Below are positions 16,750 through 26,791 of a DNA stretch of 64,000 nucleotides, piece by piece. Position 1 is the first letter of the stretch, and each line of letters opens with the position of its first letter. This stretch comes from Candidatus Limimorpha caballi (GTDB lineage Bacteria; Bacteroidota; Bacteroidia; Bacteroidales; F082). A program made the position numbers and the translations under genes. Below the pieces are notes generated by a model. It ran no database searches. It was not told the DNA's origin and saw nothing but the letters and a program-made list of their open reading frames with translations. The stretch is taken from contig JAGHUX010000016.1 of assembly GCA_018064605.1 (NCBI GenBank), forward strand, positions 1 through 64,000, written 5' to 3'.

Positions 16750-19650
16750 ATGAGGAAAGCATTTTCACTATACATTGCGCTGACAATTTCGTTTCTCGCA
16801 TCTGCGCAAGGCAATGGTGATGCTTACGTCTTTTATCCGCAGCAGAACTCCATCAGCCTGAATTTCAAGAAGATAGACAATTTCTACGAACGGCTGTACC
16901 TGTTGTACAGTCTCACCGTCGATGACCGTTTCCTTGTGACAAATTCCGATGACGACTGTGTCTTTTTCATCACCTGCGACGACGAAAATCTGAGCGGAAG
17001 CCTCTTCGAGGACACCTTTATTAATTTCATGGAGGAGAAGACTGAAGAATTCGGTTCATTTGACAAGAAGGCCGTCGCCATGTCGGAGGCGTCGTGGAAG
17101 AACAGCATTCCCGACAGTTTCATGCTGTCGATGATGATGGACTACATAACGGCAGGCTCACCGCGAGCCGACAACGACTCGTGCTACAAAGCCGAGCCGT
17201 TCTGCACCGACTACGGGCTGTACACATTCTCTGCCATGACCGGTGACGGACATTTTGCGGAAAGCGGCCCGTCTTATACTTGCCTTGACCAACAGCCATG
17301 CCCTTCATGGTATTACATGAAGATCTCCACGCCGGGCGCCTTCACCATCCACATAGAAGGCTATGACGGTGACACAAGCCGCGATGTTGACTTCTGCTGC
17401 TGGGGGCCGTTTGACGACCCGAAGTCGCCGTGCCCCAACGGTCTGACTGAGGATAAAGTGACAGACTGCAGCTACAGCGGCACCCATACGGAGGACTGCC
17501 ACATTCCAGGGACGGCTCAGGGCGGCGAATACTACATCATGGTGATCACCAACTACTCGAAGACGACATGCATCATCACCTTCGAGAAATCAGAGGGTTC
17601 CGGGCCTGGCACCACCGACTGTTCCATCATGCCGCCGGCAATCGACTACAGCGGCTCGTGCTATGGCGACACGCTGCACCTCACGGCGCAGGACGTACAC
17701 CTCGCCTCATACACGTGGTCGGGGCCGGACGGCTTCACATCCCACATCAGGGAGCCGTTCATACCGAACGTGACAATGGCGAACTCGGGCACTTACGAAT
17801 GCAGCATCGCCATCCCCGAGCAAGGCATCAGCGAGCCGATGACGATAGACGTGGAGATACTCCCGCAACTGCACGCCGACTTCGTGAACGACAAGAGCTG
17901 CGTCGGCGAGCCAGTGCAGTTCACCGGCACGGAGACCACGACACCGGCAAACAACAACGACAAGATCACCTCATACTCATGGGACTTCGGTGACGGCGAG
18001 TCGTCGGACGAGCAAAGCCCCACCCACACATACGACGTGACGGGGACATACGACGTGACATACACCATCGCCGCCGAGAACGAACACGGCGACCGTTGCG
18101 AAGACATCATCGTCAGAAGCATCACCATAAGCACCGAAGACAACACGACCATCAACGCGAGCATCTGCCTTGGCGAGGACTACCACGGATTTGGCTTCGA
18201 CACCATCGGTCCGGCGACGGGTACGCACATCCTGGAGCAGTCACTGACGACGGCGGCCGGCTGCGACAGCCTCGTGACGCTCAACCTTACCGTCAATGAG
18301 TTTTTCGACATAAACATCGAAGACACAACATGTTACGGCGACGGTTACCACCAGCACGGCTTCGACATCTACGATCTTGAGCAAGGTCTCAACTACAGCA
18401 CGTTGTACCTGCAATCGGACGCCGGCTGCGACAGCACGGTGACACTTGAACTATACGTCGCGCCGAATAACGAGACCGACCTGTTCGACACGATATGCTA
18501 CGGCAACGACTATCACGGTCACAACTTCGACATCATAAGCCCGGAACCCGGCCTCAACATCATGCAGCAGCAGCTCACCACGACCATGGGCTGCGACAGC
18601 ACGGTGACTCTTGAGCTTTACGTGATACAGCATTATGACACAAGGCTGTTCGACACCATATGCCACGGCGACGACTATCACGGCTACAACTTCGACACCA
18701 TAAACCCGGCGCCTGGCCTGAATGTCATGCAACAGCAGCTCGCGACAGCATCAGGCTGCGACAGCATCGTGACGATGAGCCTGTATGTCGGCGAGAGATA
18801 CGACCTGGACATCAACGACACCATCTGCCAGGGCGACAACTACAACGAATACAACTTCCACATCGGAGGGCAAAATCCCGGCACGCAGAGCGCGATGCAG
18901 TCACTCAGCTCGGCGGCCGGCTGCGACAGCACGGTGAGGCTCGACCTCTTTGTCGCGCCGACATATCTGTCGTACGTCTCCGACTCGGTATGCGAAGGCG
19001 AGACCTACACCGGGTACGGGCTCGACACCAGCAACTTCGAGCCGGGAATGCACAACATCACGTCGGTGCTGAACACACAGCACGGCTGCGACAGCGTCTT
19101 CGACCTGAGGCTCAAGGTCTTCAACAAACTCGTCTTTCCGGCAGGGATCCAGGGGATGGACTACGTGCTTGTCGCCACAGACATCAATACCGGCATATAC
19201 AACTACCACATCGACCCGATCCCGGGTTGCGACGAATACAGGTGGGCCATCAAAGGCAGCCGGTGGGCCATCACGCCCGACGGCAACAAATGCAGGATTC
19301 TGGTCACCTCGCCTGGGACAGCCACACTTTCCGTCAGCGTCAACAACGAGTGCGGCGACATCACACAGTCGCTTGACATCAAGGCCGGATATTACGACAT
19401 ACCTGAGGATGAATCACTTGACGTGAACATCTATCCGAATCCATGTCAGGATGAAATCACCGTCGAAGGAGATAAAATAGAGGAGATAAACGTCATCAGC
19501 ACCACTGGCATCGTGGTCAGAAAGAAGAAATACGATATGGAAGACAAGGTGGTCGTAGAGTTGGGCGGCCTTCCAAATTCGGTTTACATCGTCGAGACAA
19601 CCACCGCTAACGGGCGCAGCCTGAAACGAATTACGGTGACAAATAATTAA
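16750..19650 (+). CDS. Secreted protein: unique N-terminal region, PKD domain, 6 Cys repeats, T9SS type A-like C-terminal domain
   Basis: PKD SYSWDFGDGESSDEQSPTHTY; repeats TICHGDDYHGYNF...GCDSIVTMSLYV; C-term NIYPNPCQDEITVEG. Confidence 0.8.
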   Translation: MRKAFSLYIALTISFLASAQGNGDAYVFYPQQNSISLNFKKIDNFYERLYLLYSLTVDDRFLVTNSDDDCVFFITCDDENLSGSLFEDTFINFMEEKTEEFGSFDKKAVAMSEASWKNSIPDSFMLSMMMDYITAGSPRADNDSCYKAEPFCTDYGLYTFSAMTGDGHFAESGPSYTCLDQQPCPSWYYMKISTPGAFTIHIEGYDGDTSRDVDFCCWGPFDDPKSPCPNGLTEDKVTDCSYSGTHTEDCHIPGTAQGGEYYIMVITNYSKTTCIITFEKSEGSGPGTTDCSIMPPAIDYSGSCYGDTLHLTAQDVHLASYTWSGPDGFTSHIREPFIPNVTMANSGTYECSIAIPEQGISEPMTIDVEILPQLHADFVNDKSCVGEPVQFTGTETTTPANNNDKITSYSWDFGDGESSDEQSPTHTYDVTGTYDVTYTIAAENEHGDRCEDIIVRSITISTEDNTTINASICLGEDYHGFGFDTIGPATGTHILEQSLTTAAGCDSLVTLNLTVNEFFDINIEDTTCYGDGYHQHGFDIYDLEQGLNYSTLYLQSDAGCDSTVTLELYVAPNNETDLFDTICYGNDYHGHNFDIISPEPGLNIMQQQLTTTMGCDSTVTLELYVIQHYDTRLFDTICHGDDYHGYNFDTINPAPGLNVMQQQLATASGCDSIVTMSLYVGERYDLDINDTICQGDNYNEYNFHIGGQNPGTQSAMQSLSSAAGCDSTVRLDLFVAPTYLSYVSDSVCEGETYTGYGLDTSNFEPGMHNITSVLNTQHGCDSVFDLRLKVFNKLVFPAGIQGMDYVLVATDINTGIYNYHIDPIPGCDEYRWAIKGSRWAITPDGNKCRILVTSPGTATLSVSVNNECGDITQSLDIKAGYYDIPEDESLDVNIYPNPCQDEITVEGDKIEEINVISTTGIVVRKKKYDMEDKVVVELGGLPNSVYIVETTTANGRSLKRITVTNN
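18142..19125 (+). repeat. Six coding repeats (~55 aa)
   Basis: Read from the translated ORF. Confidence 0.85.
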
Positions 19651-19692
19651 TGTGCATATTTTTTAAAAATAATGTACTAACGTTTCAATAAA

Positions 19693-19714
19693 ATCACTAT
19701 CTTTGCCGCGTTTA
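19693..19714 (+). promoter_or_regulatory. Promoter segment identical over 22 bp to 14903-14924
   Basis: atcactatctttgccgcgttta in both; contains TATCTTTG. Confidence 0.65.
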
Positions 19715-19771
19715 AAGTGTCCACTCGGATGTTTGTCCGAATTATGTGGTCTTGCACTTGTAAGAATAAGT

Positions 19772-22414
19772 ATGACAAAAAAGGTTATTATATCAATTCT
19801 GTTGGCAATCATTGCTTTAGCAGGCACAAACGAAGTTTTCGGCAAGACGGAAATTGAGTTTTACAGGCTTGGCGAGAGGGTGATTGTGGCTGACACTGTG
19901 ATCATCGACACCATCTGCCACGGCGAGGATTATGTCAACAACGGATTCAGTTTCATCAACCCGGATGCGGGGAACCATCTGGATTCGTTGAAGCTGACGG
20001 CATACGACGGCAGCGACAGCACCGTCTATCTTGACCTTTTTGTGGGCGAGACATACCATTTGGAATATTACGAATACGCATGCCAGAACGACGGGTATCA
20101 CGGGCACGGCTTTGACATAGACCACCCCGTGGTCGGCATGAATGTGGAGCAGCACTCTGAGATTTCGCAGTACGGCTGCGACAGCGTCGTGATACTGAAA
20201 CTCACGGCGTATGAGGTGTCCACCACGGAGATCGAAGACGAGATATGCTACGGGGAGAATTACTACGAGAACGGATTCACGTTCCAGAAGCCCGCCGTCG
20301 GCGAATACGAGGACTCGCTCATATTGCAGTCGTCTGCCGGCTGCGACAGCGTAGTCCGCCTGAATCTCACCGTAAGACCTTCATACAACTACAATTACAT
20401 CGACACGATCTGCTTCGGCGAGAACTACTCTGAGCACGGTTTCCGCATCATTGAACCTAACGTGGGGATGATAAAGGACTCGCTCATCTTCACGACCAAG
20501 AAGGGATGCGACAGCATACTCAGGCTCAGGCTGTACGTGCTTCCGTCATACGAGTATGTGTTCACGGAGAGTGCGTGCGCCGGAGAGACATACAACAAGC
20601 ACGGGTTCCATTACGACAACCTCAGCGCGGGGATAATCAACGACACACTATTCTTTGAGACGTCGTACGGGTGCGACAGCACGTTCATATTGGAGCTCAA
20701 CGTCGAGCAGGTACAGACGACGACATTCACCGAAAGCATCTGCCACGGCGAGAGTTACGACGACCACGGCTTCAGCTACAGCAACCCCCATGTGGGCCAG
20801 ATCCTTGACACGGCACATTACACCTCGGTTCAGGGGTGCGACAGCACTGTCGTGCTGGACCTTTATGTCGCGCCGACATACACCTTCCAGTACGATGACC
20901 AGATATGCTACGGCGAGGACTACAACCAGCACGGTTTCAACATTTTCAGCCCCGCTGCGGGGACGCGACACGACACCATGCACTTCACCACCTCGTACGG
21001 CTGCGACAGCATCCTGATACTCAACCTGACCGTCGGTGACGTTTACGACTCCCTGATAACCGACGTCGCATGCAACGGCGGCGGATACCACAAATACGGC
21101 TTCGACGTCGACAGCCTGCAGTCGGGCACATATCGCGACACACTGTTCCTGTCGTCTGTACTCGGCTGCGACAGCACCGTGAGGCTTGAGCTGTACGTGG
21201 CACCCACGTACGTCACGCCACTCACAGACACCATCTGCTTCGGCGAGAACTACTTGGAGAACGGGTTCACCATTTACGAGCCGCAGGTTGGAATCGAGAC
21301 GTACCAGCAGCACCTCACGTCAGCATACGGATGCGACAGCCTCGTCGAGCTGGAGCTTTATGTCGGGGAATACCACAACATCGAAATCCCGGACACGATC
21401 TGCTACGGAGAGAGTTACAACAACCACAACTTCTACCTCGCCACGCCTGAGGTCGGGACGCACGTCGTCTCACAGGAGCTGATGACCGGCGCCGGATGCG
21501 ACAGCATAGTGACACTCAAACTGGTCGTAGGACAGGTGAATGACACCATCATAACCGACACGATATGCTATGGCGAGAGTTATGAAGACAACAATTTCTC
21601 GTACATCAATCCTGAGCCGGGTCGCTATTTCGACACTCTGTACCTGCAATCGGAGAACAAATGCGACAGCACGGTGAAGCTTGACCTGTATGTCGCCCCG
21701 ACATATATGTTTGACGTCTTCGACTCGATCTGCGAGGGGGACGACTATCTTGAGCACGGGCTCGAAATCATTCAGCCGGGTCCGGGGACGACGTATCACG
21801 TCTCGCCACTGGTCTCCTATTTCGGCTGCGACAGCATTTACAACGTGACACTTAAAGTGAATCACACGTTCGAGACCCCGGATACGATCCGCGGCGAGAA
21901 CTTCGTGATGGTCTCCAATGACTTCTGGACCGGCAAATACGAATACAGCATCGACCGTGTCCCGGGCTGCAAGGAATACGTGTGGTCACTGCTGGTTGAC
22001 GGTGACGAGGGTCCCGAAGAAAACACCGACTGGATTCTGAAACCCAACGACAACATCTGTGAAGTCATCGCCACGACACCTGTCGAGACCACACTTCAGG
22101 TCAGCCTCGGCAACCCGTGCGGTGATGTCGTCCAGACCAAGCTGCTGAAAGGCACGTATTTCGGCATCGGAGAGAACGAATCGGAGAAAATGTCGTTACA
22201 TCCCAACCCGTTCAGCGACTTCATCAACATCGAAAGCAGAAACATCGAAGTCGTGAACCTGTACAACATATCAGGACAGTTGGTCAAATCACTGACATTC
22301 AACGGGGAAGACAGAATAACGTTGGATCTCAACAATCTTGACGGGTCGATATATCTTCTTGAAGTCATCACGCCGGAAGGGAGATATGTGAGACAGGTGG
22401 TAAAATTTAATTGA
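19772..22414 (+). CDS. Secreted repeat protein (12 x ~55-aa Cys repeats) with T9SS type A-like C-terminal domain
   Basis: Signal peptide MTKKVIISILLAIIALAG; 12 repeats; C-term SLHPNPFSDFINIES...LLEVITPEGRYVRQVVKFN. Confidence 0.8.
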   Translation: MTKKVIISILLAIIALAGTNEVFGKTEIEFYRLGERVIVADTVIIDTICHGEDYVNNGFSFINPDAGNHLDSLKLTAYDGSDSTVYLDLFVGETYHLEYYEYACQNDGYHGHGFDIDHPVVGMNVEQHSEISQYGCDSVVILKLTAYEVSTTEIEDEICYGENYYENGFTFQKPAVGEYEDSLILQSSAGCDSVVRLNLTVRPSYNYNYIDTICFGENYSEHGFRIIEPNVGMIKDSLIFTTKKGCDSILRLRLYVLPSYEYVFTESACAGETYNKHGFHYDNLSAGIINDTLFFETSYGCDSTFILELNVEQVQTTTFTESICHGESYDDHGFSYSNPHVGQILDTAHYTSVQGCDSTVVLDLYVAPTYTFQYDDQICYGEDYNQHGFNIFSPAAGTRHDTMHFTTSYGCDSILILNLTVGDVYDSLITDVACNGGGYHKYGFDVDSLQSGTYRDTLFLSSVLGCDSTVRLELYVAPTYVTPLTDTICFGENYLENGFTIYEPQVGIETYQQHLTSAYGCDSLVELELYVGEYHNIEIPDTICYGESYNNHNFYLATPEVGTHVVSQELMTGAGCDSIVTLKLVVGQVNDTIITDTICYGESYEDNNFSYINPEPGRYFDTLYLQSENKCDSTVKLDLYVAPTYMFDVFDSICEGDDYLEHGLEIIQPGPGTTYHVSPLVSYFGCDSIYNVTLKVNHTFETPDTIRGENFVMVSNDFWTGKYEYSIDRVPGCKEYVWSLLVDGDEGPEENTDWILKPNDNICEVIATTPVETTLQVSLGNPCGDVVQTKLLKGTYFGIGENESEKMSLHPNPFSDFINIESRNIEVVNLYNISGQLVKSLTFNGEDRITLDLNNLDGSIYLLEVITPEGRYVRQVVKFN
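19889..21875 (+). repeat. Twelve coding repeats (~55 aa)
   Basis: Read from the translated ORF. Confidence 0.85.
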
Positions 22415-22448
22415 AGATAACGCAAACGAATAACAATAAAGCACAACA

Positions 22449-23081
22449 ATGAAATATCTGAGAATCTTTGCATTAGCGGTCGTATCAATCTTCATGCTCA
22501 GTTGCACGAAGAACGACGAGACAACAGTAGTTCTTTTGGGTGAGGAGTCATACATTCACGACATCGTTGATGTCATTCCCGGCAACTTGCAGCCGACCTT
22601 CGCCGAACACTTCACGATCCATGAAGGCTATATACCGCCGAAAGTGGAAGGCAGATATGTCGTTGGCAAGAAGGAAAGGGTCTATTCGAATGTTGACTCA
22701 CTGTCATGGCCGCTGAATGTCACCGAGCCGAACATCTACCTCACCATCAAGGACCAGCACAACAGGGTTGCAAGTCTCATTTTGGAGGAGGCCACGAGTT
22801 CCGAGACCGACACGGTTTACATCACAGGGCATGATGAATATTTCACGATGTACTATGTGGAGTACAAGTCAATAAATTACTTGGGATTTGACACCAGGAT
22901 CAAGCGCGCGATGCTCATCAACGGCGAAGTGTGCGAATGGGGTGTCAAAAACCTTTATATCGCGAGCGTCATCCTCGAGGCATACGACAACTCAGGCGGA
23001 GCACTTGCACAATACAAGAGAGGTGACTTCTTCATTTACAAAGATGGAGACGGGCTTTCGGAATTCACCAACAAAGAATAA
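22449..23081 (+). CDS. Hypothetical lipoprotein
   Basis: Signal + lipobox SIFMLSCTK; 210 aa; no family recognised. Confidence 0.6.
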   Translation: MKYLRIFALAVVSIFMLSCTKNDETTVVLLGEESYIHDIVDVIPGNLQPTFAEHFTIHEGYIPPKVEGRYVVGKKERVYSNVDSLSWPLNVTEPNIYLTIKDQHNRVASLILEEATSSETDTVYITGHDEYFTMYYVEYKSINYLGFDTRIKRAMLINGEVCEWGVKNLYIASVILEAYDNSGGALAQYKRGDFFIYKDGDGLSEFTNKE

Positions 23082-23102
23082 CCACCCAAGAAACATAATA
23101 TC

Positions 23103-23972
23103 ATGAAGAGAATCATATTATCCGTTTTGGTTTTGCTCGTTGCAGCAACGAGCGTGTCGGCGCAAATCAGCCGCAGAGGCAAGAAATTAGAGGTCAGCAG
23201 ATATGACAACGGCATCATGTACGGTGTCGTGGGAGGTGTGAGCATGCCTAAATTTGAATATTCAGACGACAACATCTCGGACATGACAGCCGACATCATA
23301 CTGCGTCCGAACGTCGGCGCGTTTGTCGAATTCCCGTTCGGAGACTTCTTCTCCATCGCGCCAGAACTGCTTCTTGCAAGCAAAGGTTTCAGCACGAACT
23401 ATCTGTACGGAAAGGAGATGCACAGCATCGCATACAAGGTGAAGTCAAGATACGCATCCCTCAGGATACCATTCATGTTCAGATTTTCAATAGCAGGCAA
23501 ACGCAACGTGCAGCCCTTCATCTTCGTGGCTCCTGATTTCAGCTATCTTCTCGGCGGGAAAATAACGATGACACAGAGCGGCCTTCCGATCTCGGACGTC
23601 AGCGTCAACATAGGCGAGGCGAACATGAACAACTACGACTACGGGCTGTATTTCGGCATCGGACTGCGCTCGAAATTCAGGTTCTACAACAAAATGATGC
23701 TCCTCAGGTTCGACCTCGGATACAACATCGGATTCAACGACACCTACTCGAGCATGGAACTTGACGACACTGCGATTCCGGAGAACATCCACGCCTACAA
23801 CGTGACGGGGACAAGGTTGAACAGGGCTTTCGAATTCAACATACACATCAGCATCCCGAGCAGGATCAAGCAGCCCGGCTGCGGCGAGATAAACTCCATC
23901 TATAATGATGCACCGGCCAGCGGCAAGAAGTATAGAAACGGCAGGAACCTTGACAAGACATTCGGGAAATAA
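23103..23972 (+). CDS. Outer-membrane beta-barrel (PorT-like) protein
   Basis: Signal peptide, YGVVGGVSMPKFEY..., alternating beta-barrel pattern. Confidence 0.65.
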   Translation: MKRIILSVLVLLVAATSVSAQISRRGKKLEVSRYDNGIMYGVVGGVSMPKFEYSDDNISDMTADIILRPNVGAFVEFPFGDFFSIAPELLLASKGFSTNYLYGKEMHSIAYKVKSRYASLRIPFMFRFSIAGKRNVQPFIFVAPDFSYLLGGKITMTQSGLPISDVSVNIGEANMNNYDYGLYFGIGLRSKFRFYNKMMLLRFDLGYNIGFNDTYSSMELDDTAIPENIHAYNVTGTRLNRAFEFNIHISIPSRIKQPGCGEINSIYNDAPASGKKYRNGRNLDKTFGK

Positions 23973-24648
23973 AACCATAAAAAGCTGGGCGACAGAAGAC
24001 AGGCCGAGGGAGAAGATGCTGCGCAAAGGGAGAGAGTCCCTGAGCGACGCGGAACTCGTAGCCATACTCATCGGCTCGGGCAACAAGAACGAGACCGCCG
24101 TTGACCTGTCGAGACGCATCCTTGCTGATGTTGACAACAACCTCATCAAGCTTTCGAAACTGAGCATCAGCGAGATGCTGCAATATGACGGTGTGGGTGA
24201 AGCCAAGGCCGTCGCGATAGCCGCCGCCCTCGAACTCGGAAGGAGAAGACGCTTCGCCGAAGCCGCCCAAAAAGTCAGGATCAACAACAGCCTTGAAGCA
24301 TTCGAGTACTTCTATTCGAGGATGTCTGATTTGTCACACGAGCAATTCTGGGTGCTGCTGCTCAGCTCCTCCAACGAAGTGATGAAAATGGAACGCATAG
24401 GTGTCGGCGGACTCAACAGCACCGTCGCCGACCCGAAGATAATATTCGGGGCGGCCATCGAGAACCACGCGGCCGCATTGATGCTGTGCCACAACCACCC
24501 GTCGGGGAACGTCAGGCCAAGCACGGACGACAGGAAACTGACCGAGAAAATCGTCAACGGAGGCAAACTGCTCGACATCAAGGTGCTCGACCACATAATA
24601 ATAGGTGACGACACATATTACAGTTTCGCCGACAAAGAAGAAATCTGA
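23950..24648 (+). CDS. radC: RadC/JAMM-domain DNA repair protein
   Basis: TIKSWATEDRPREKML...LCHNHPSGNVRPSTDD. Start uncertain (possible TTG at 23950). Confidence 0.87.
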   Translation: MTRHSGNKTIKSWATEDRPREKMLRKGRESLSDAELVAILIGSGNKNETAVDLSRRILADVDNNLIKLSKLSISEMLQYDGVGEAKAVAIAAALELGRRRRFAEAAQKVRINNSLEAFEYFYSRMSDLSHEQFWVLLLSSSNEVMKMERIGVGGLNSTVADPKIIFGAAIENHAAALMLCHNHPSGNVRPSTDDRKLTEKIVNGGKLLDIKVLDHIIIGDDTYYSFADKEEI

Positions 24649-24767
24649 CAACTTTTAAAAAAAATTGTGTTTTTTTCTTGATGAATCAAAAAAAATTGTA
24701 TTTTTGCACTCGTTAAAAGCGAAAAACACATTTTAACATAAATATTTAATAATCAATAATTTAAATT

Positions 24768-25118
24768 ATGAATCAGTACGAAACCGTTTTCATTTTAACT
24801 CCCGTTTTATCTGAAGATCAGATGAAGGAAGCGGTCAGCAAGTTCGAGACTTTGCTCACAGACAACGGAGCAGAGATCGTTTTCAAGGATTTCTGGGGAA
24901 TGCGCAAGCTCGCCTATCCTATCCAAAAGAAATCTTCAGGCTTCTATCAGTTGATAGAATACAAGGCCGAAGGCAATGTTATTGACACAGTTGAGACAGA
25001 GTTGAAGCGTGACGAGCGCGTCATCCGTTTCCTCACGGTGAAACTTGACAAGCACGCTGTCGCTTACAACGAGAAGAAACGCCGCAAAGCACAGGAAGCA
25101 GCACAGGCTAACAACTAA
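24768..25118 (+). CDS. rpsF: 30S ribosomal protein S6
   Basis: [25 protein letters not shown]...[18 protein letters not shown]. Confidence 0.95.
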   Translation: MNQYETVFILTPVLSEDQMKEAVSKFETLLTDNGAEIVFKDFWGMRKLAYPIQKKSSGFYQLIEYKAEGNVIDTVETELKRDERVIRFLTVKLDKHAVAYNEKKRRKAQEAAQANN

Positions 25119-25144
25119 TTGTTTAACATTAAATTTTGATAGAA

Positions 25145-25414
25145 ATGGCACAACCTAACACAGACATCAAATATTTGACTCCAATCGCAGTCGATACAAA
25201 GAAGAAAAAATACTGCCGCTTCAAGAAGAACCGCATCAAATACATCGATTACAAAGATGCAGATTTCTTGTTGAGATTCGTGAACGAACAAGGCAAGATC
25301 TTGCCGCGCCGCATCACAGGCACATCAACAAAATATCAGAGGAAAGTCGCACAGGCCATCAAGAGAGCCCGCCACCTTGCTTTGATGCCATACTTAGCTG
25401 ATTGTTTGAAATAA
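25145..25414 (+). CDS. rpsR: 30S ribosomal protein S18
   Basis: [19 protein letters not shown]...[31 protein letters not shown]. Confidence 0.95.
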   Translation: MAQPNTDIKYLTPIAVDTKKKKYCRFKKNRIKYIDYKDADFLLRFVNEQGKILPRRITGTSTKYQRKVAQAIKRARHLALMPYLADCLK

Positions 25415-25432
25415 TAAGGAGGAGGAAAGACA

Positions 25433-25882
25433 ATGGATATCATTCTTACACAAGACGTTAAAAATTTAGGTTACAAAAACGACATCGTCACCGTCAAACC
25501 TGGTTACGGACGTAACTATTTGATTCCACAGGGTTTCGCAATCCTCGCCACAGAATCAGCACGCAAGGTCCTCGCCGAGAACCTGCGTCAGCAGGCCTAC
25601 AAGCTTGAGAAGATCAAGAAAGACGCCGAAAGCGTTGCGGCAGTCCTCGAAGGCCTGACACTCCGCATCCCTACAAAGGCTGGCGAAACAGGCAAGATCT
25701 ACGGCTCTGTCAACAACGTCCAGATTGCCAACGCGATCAAGGAAGCCAAAGGCATCGAGATTGACCGCAAGCAGATCATGCTCGACGAAAACACAATCAA
25801 GGAAATCGGCAACCACAACGTGAAGATCCGTCTCCACAAAGATGTGATGGTCGAAATCGCACTTGAGGTTTTCGCAGAATAA
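25433..25882 (+). CDS. rplI: 50S ribosomal protein L9
   Basis: MDIILTQDVKNLGYKNDIVTVKPGYGRNYLIPQGFA. Confidence 0.95.
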   Translation: MDIILTQDVKNLGYKNDIVTVKPGYGRNYLIPQGFAILATESARKVLAENLRQQAYKLEKIKKDAESVAAVLEGLTLRIPTKAGETGKIYGSVNNVQIANAIKEAKGIEIDRKQIMLDENTIKEIGNHNVKIRLHKDVMVEIALEVFAE

Positions 25883-25920
25883 AGTTGAAGATTTTTCATA
25901 TTAAGGTTTTTTGTATTTTG

Positions 25921-25951
25921 GCCGGAGAAACGTGTTTTCCCCGGCTTTTTT
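25921..25951 (+). terminator. Rho-independent terminator after rplI
   Basis: GCCGGAGAAA-cgtg-TTTTCCCCGGC + T-run. Confidence 0.75.
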
Positions 25952-26006
25952 ACTGATTGGAACAGCCACGCGGTTCTCTTTGTTTAGGAAAAAATAAGAA
26001 TAAATC

Positions 26007-26765
26007 ATGGCAATAACAAAGAACGACATAAAGGAATTGCAGTCGCTGCGTCAGGCGAAAGGACGCAGGGAACTCGGAATCTTCGCCGTTGAAGGAAACA
26101 AACTCGTCGAGGAGCTTCTGAAGACAAAATTCAGAATCGACAACATCTTTGTCACCGGGCAATGGGTTGAGAAAAACGCCTCATTTGCAAAGGAAATCAC
26201 TGATTACGAAGTGATTACCGCAAAGCAGATGGAGCAGATCACCAACTTCGTGACGGCTCCTGGTATATTCGCGACAGCAGCGATCCCGTCGTTCAGGATA
26301 ACGCCGAAAGATGCCGAACACGGACTCATCCTGATGCTCGACGGCATCAACGACCCCGGCAACCTCGGCACGATCGTCCGCACCGCCGACTGGTTCGGAA
26401 TAAAGAAAATCGTCATATCCGAAGACACCTGCGACCCGTGGCAGCCGAAAGTCATACAGTCAACGATGGGGTCGATATTCAGGACACAGATTTCTGAAAC
26501 AAATATCGTTGATTTTTTAAAAGAAGTGAAAACACCCGTCTTCGGAGCCTTGATGCAGGGGAAGAACCTTTATCAGACACAAATCAAAGACAATCAAGGG
26601 GTTATCATCATCGGGAGCGAGTCGCACGGCATCAGGGAGAACGTGATGCCATACGTCAACTGTCCGATTACCATCCCGAAAGCCGATGGAAGCGAGACCG
26701 AGTCGCTGAACGCGAGCATGGCGGCGGGGATTATCATGGCGGAGGTGTTCAGGAGAAATTTATAA
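26007..26765 (+). CDS. TrmH/SpoU-family RNA 2'-O-methyltransferase
   Basis: DGINDPGNLGTIVRTADWFG...GSESHGIRENVMPYVNCPITIPKADGSETESLNASMAAGI. Confidence 0.9.
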   Translation: MAITKNDIKELQSLRQAKGRRELGIFAVEGNKLVEELLKTKFRIDNIFVTGQWVEKNASFAKEITDYEVITAKQMEQITNFVTAPGIFATAAIPSFRITPKDAEHGLILMLDGINDPGNLGTIVRTADWFGIKKIVISEDTCDPWQPKVIQSTMGSIFRTQISETNIVDFLKEVKTPVFGALMQGKNLYQTQIKDNQGVIIIGSESHGIRENVMPYVNCPITIPKADGSETESLNASMAAGIIMAEVFRRNL

Positions 26766-26791
26766 ACATCTCACGGCCAAACTACTGCATT

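Noticed and set aside
15052-21875. CRISPR-like or phase-variable DNA repeats
   Set aside because: Repeats are conserved at protein level but divergent at DNA level, with coding sequence throughout.
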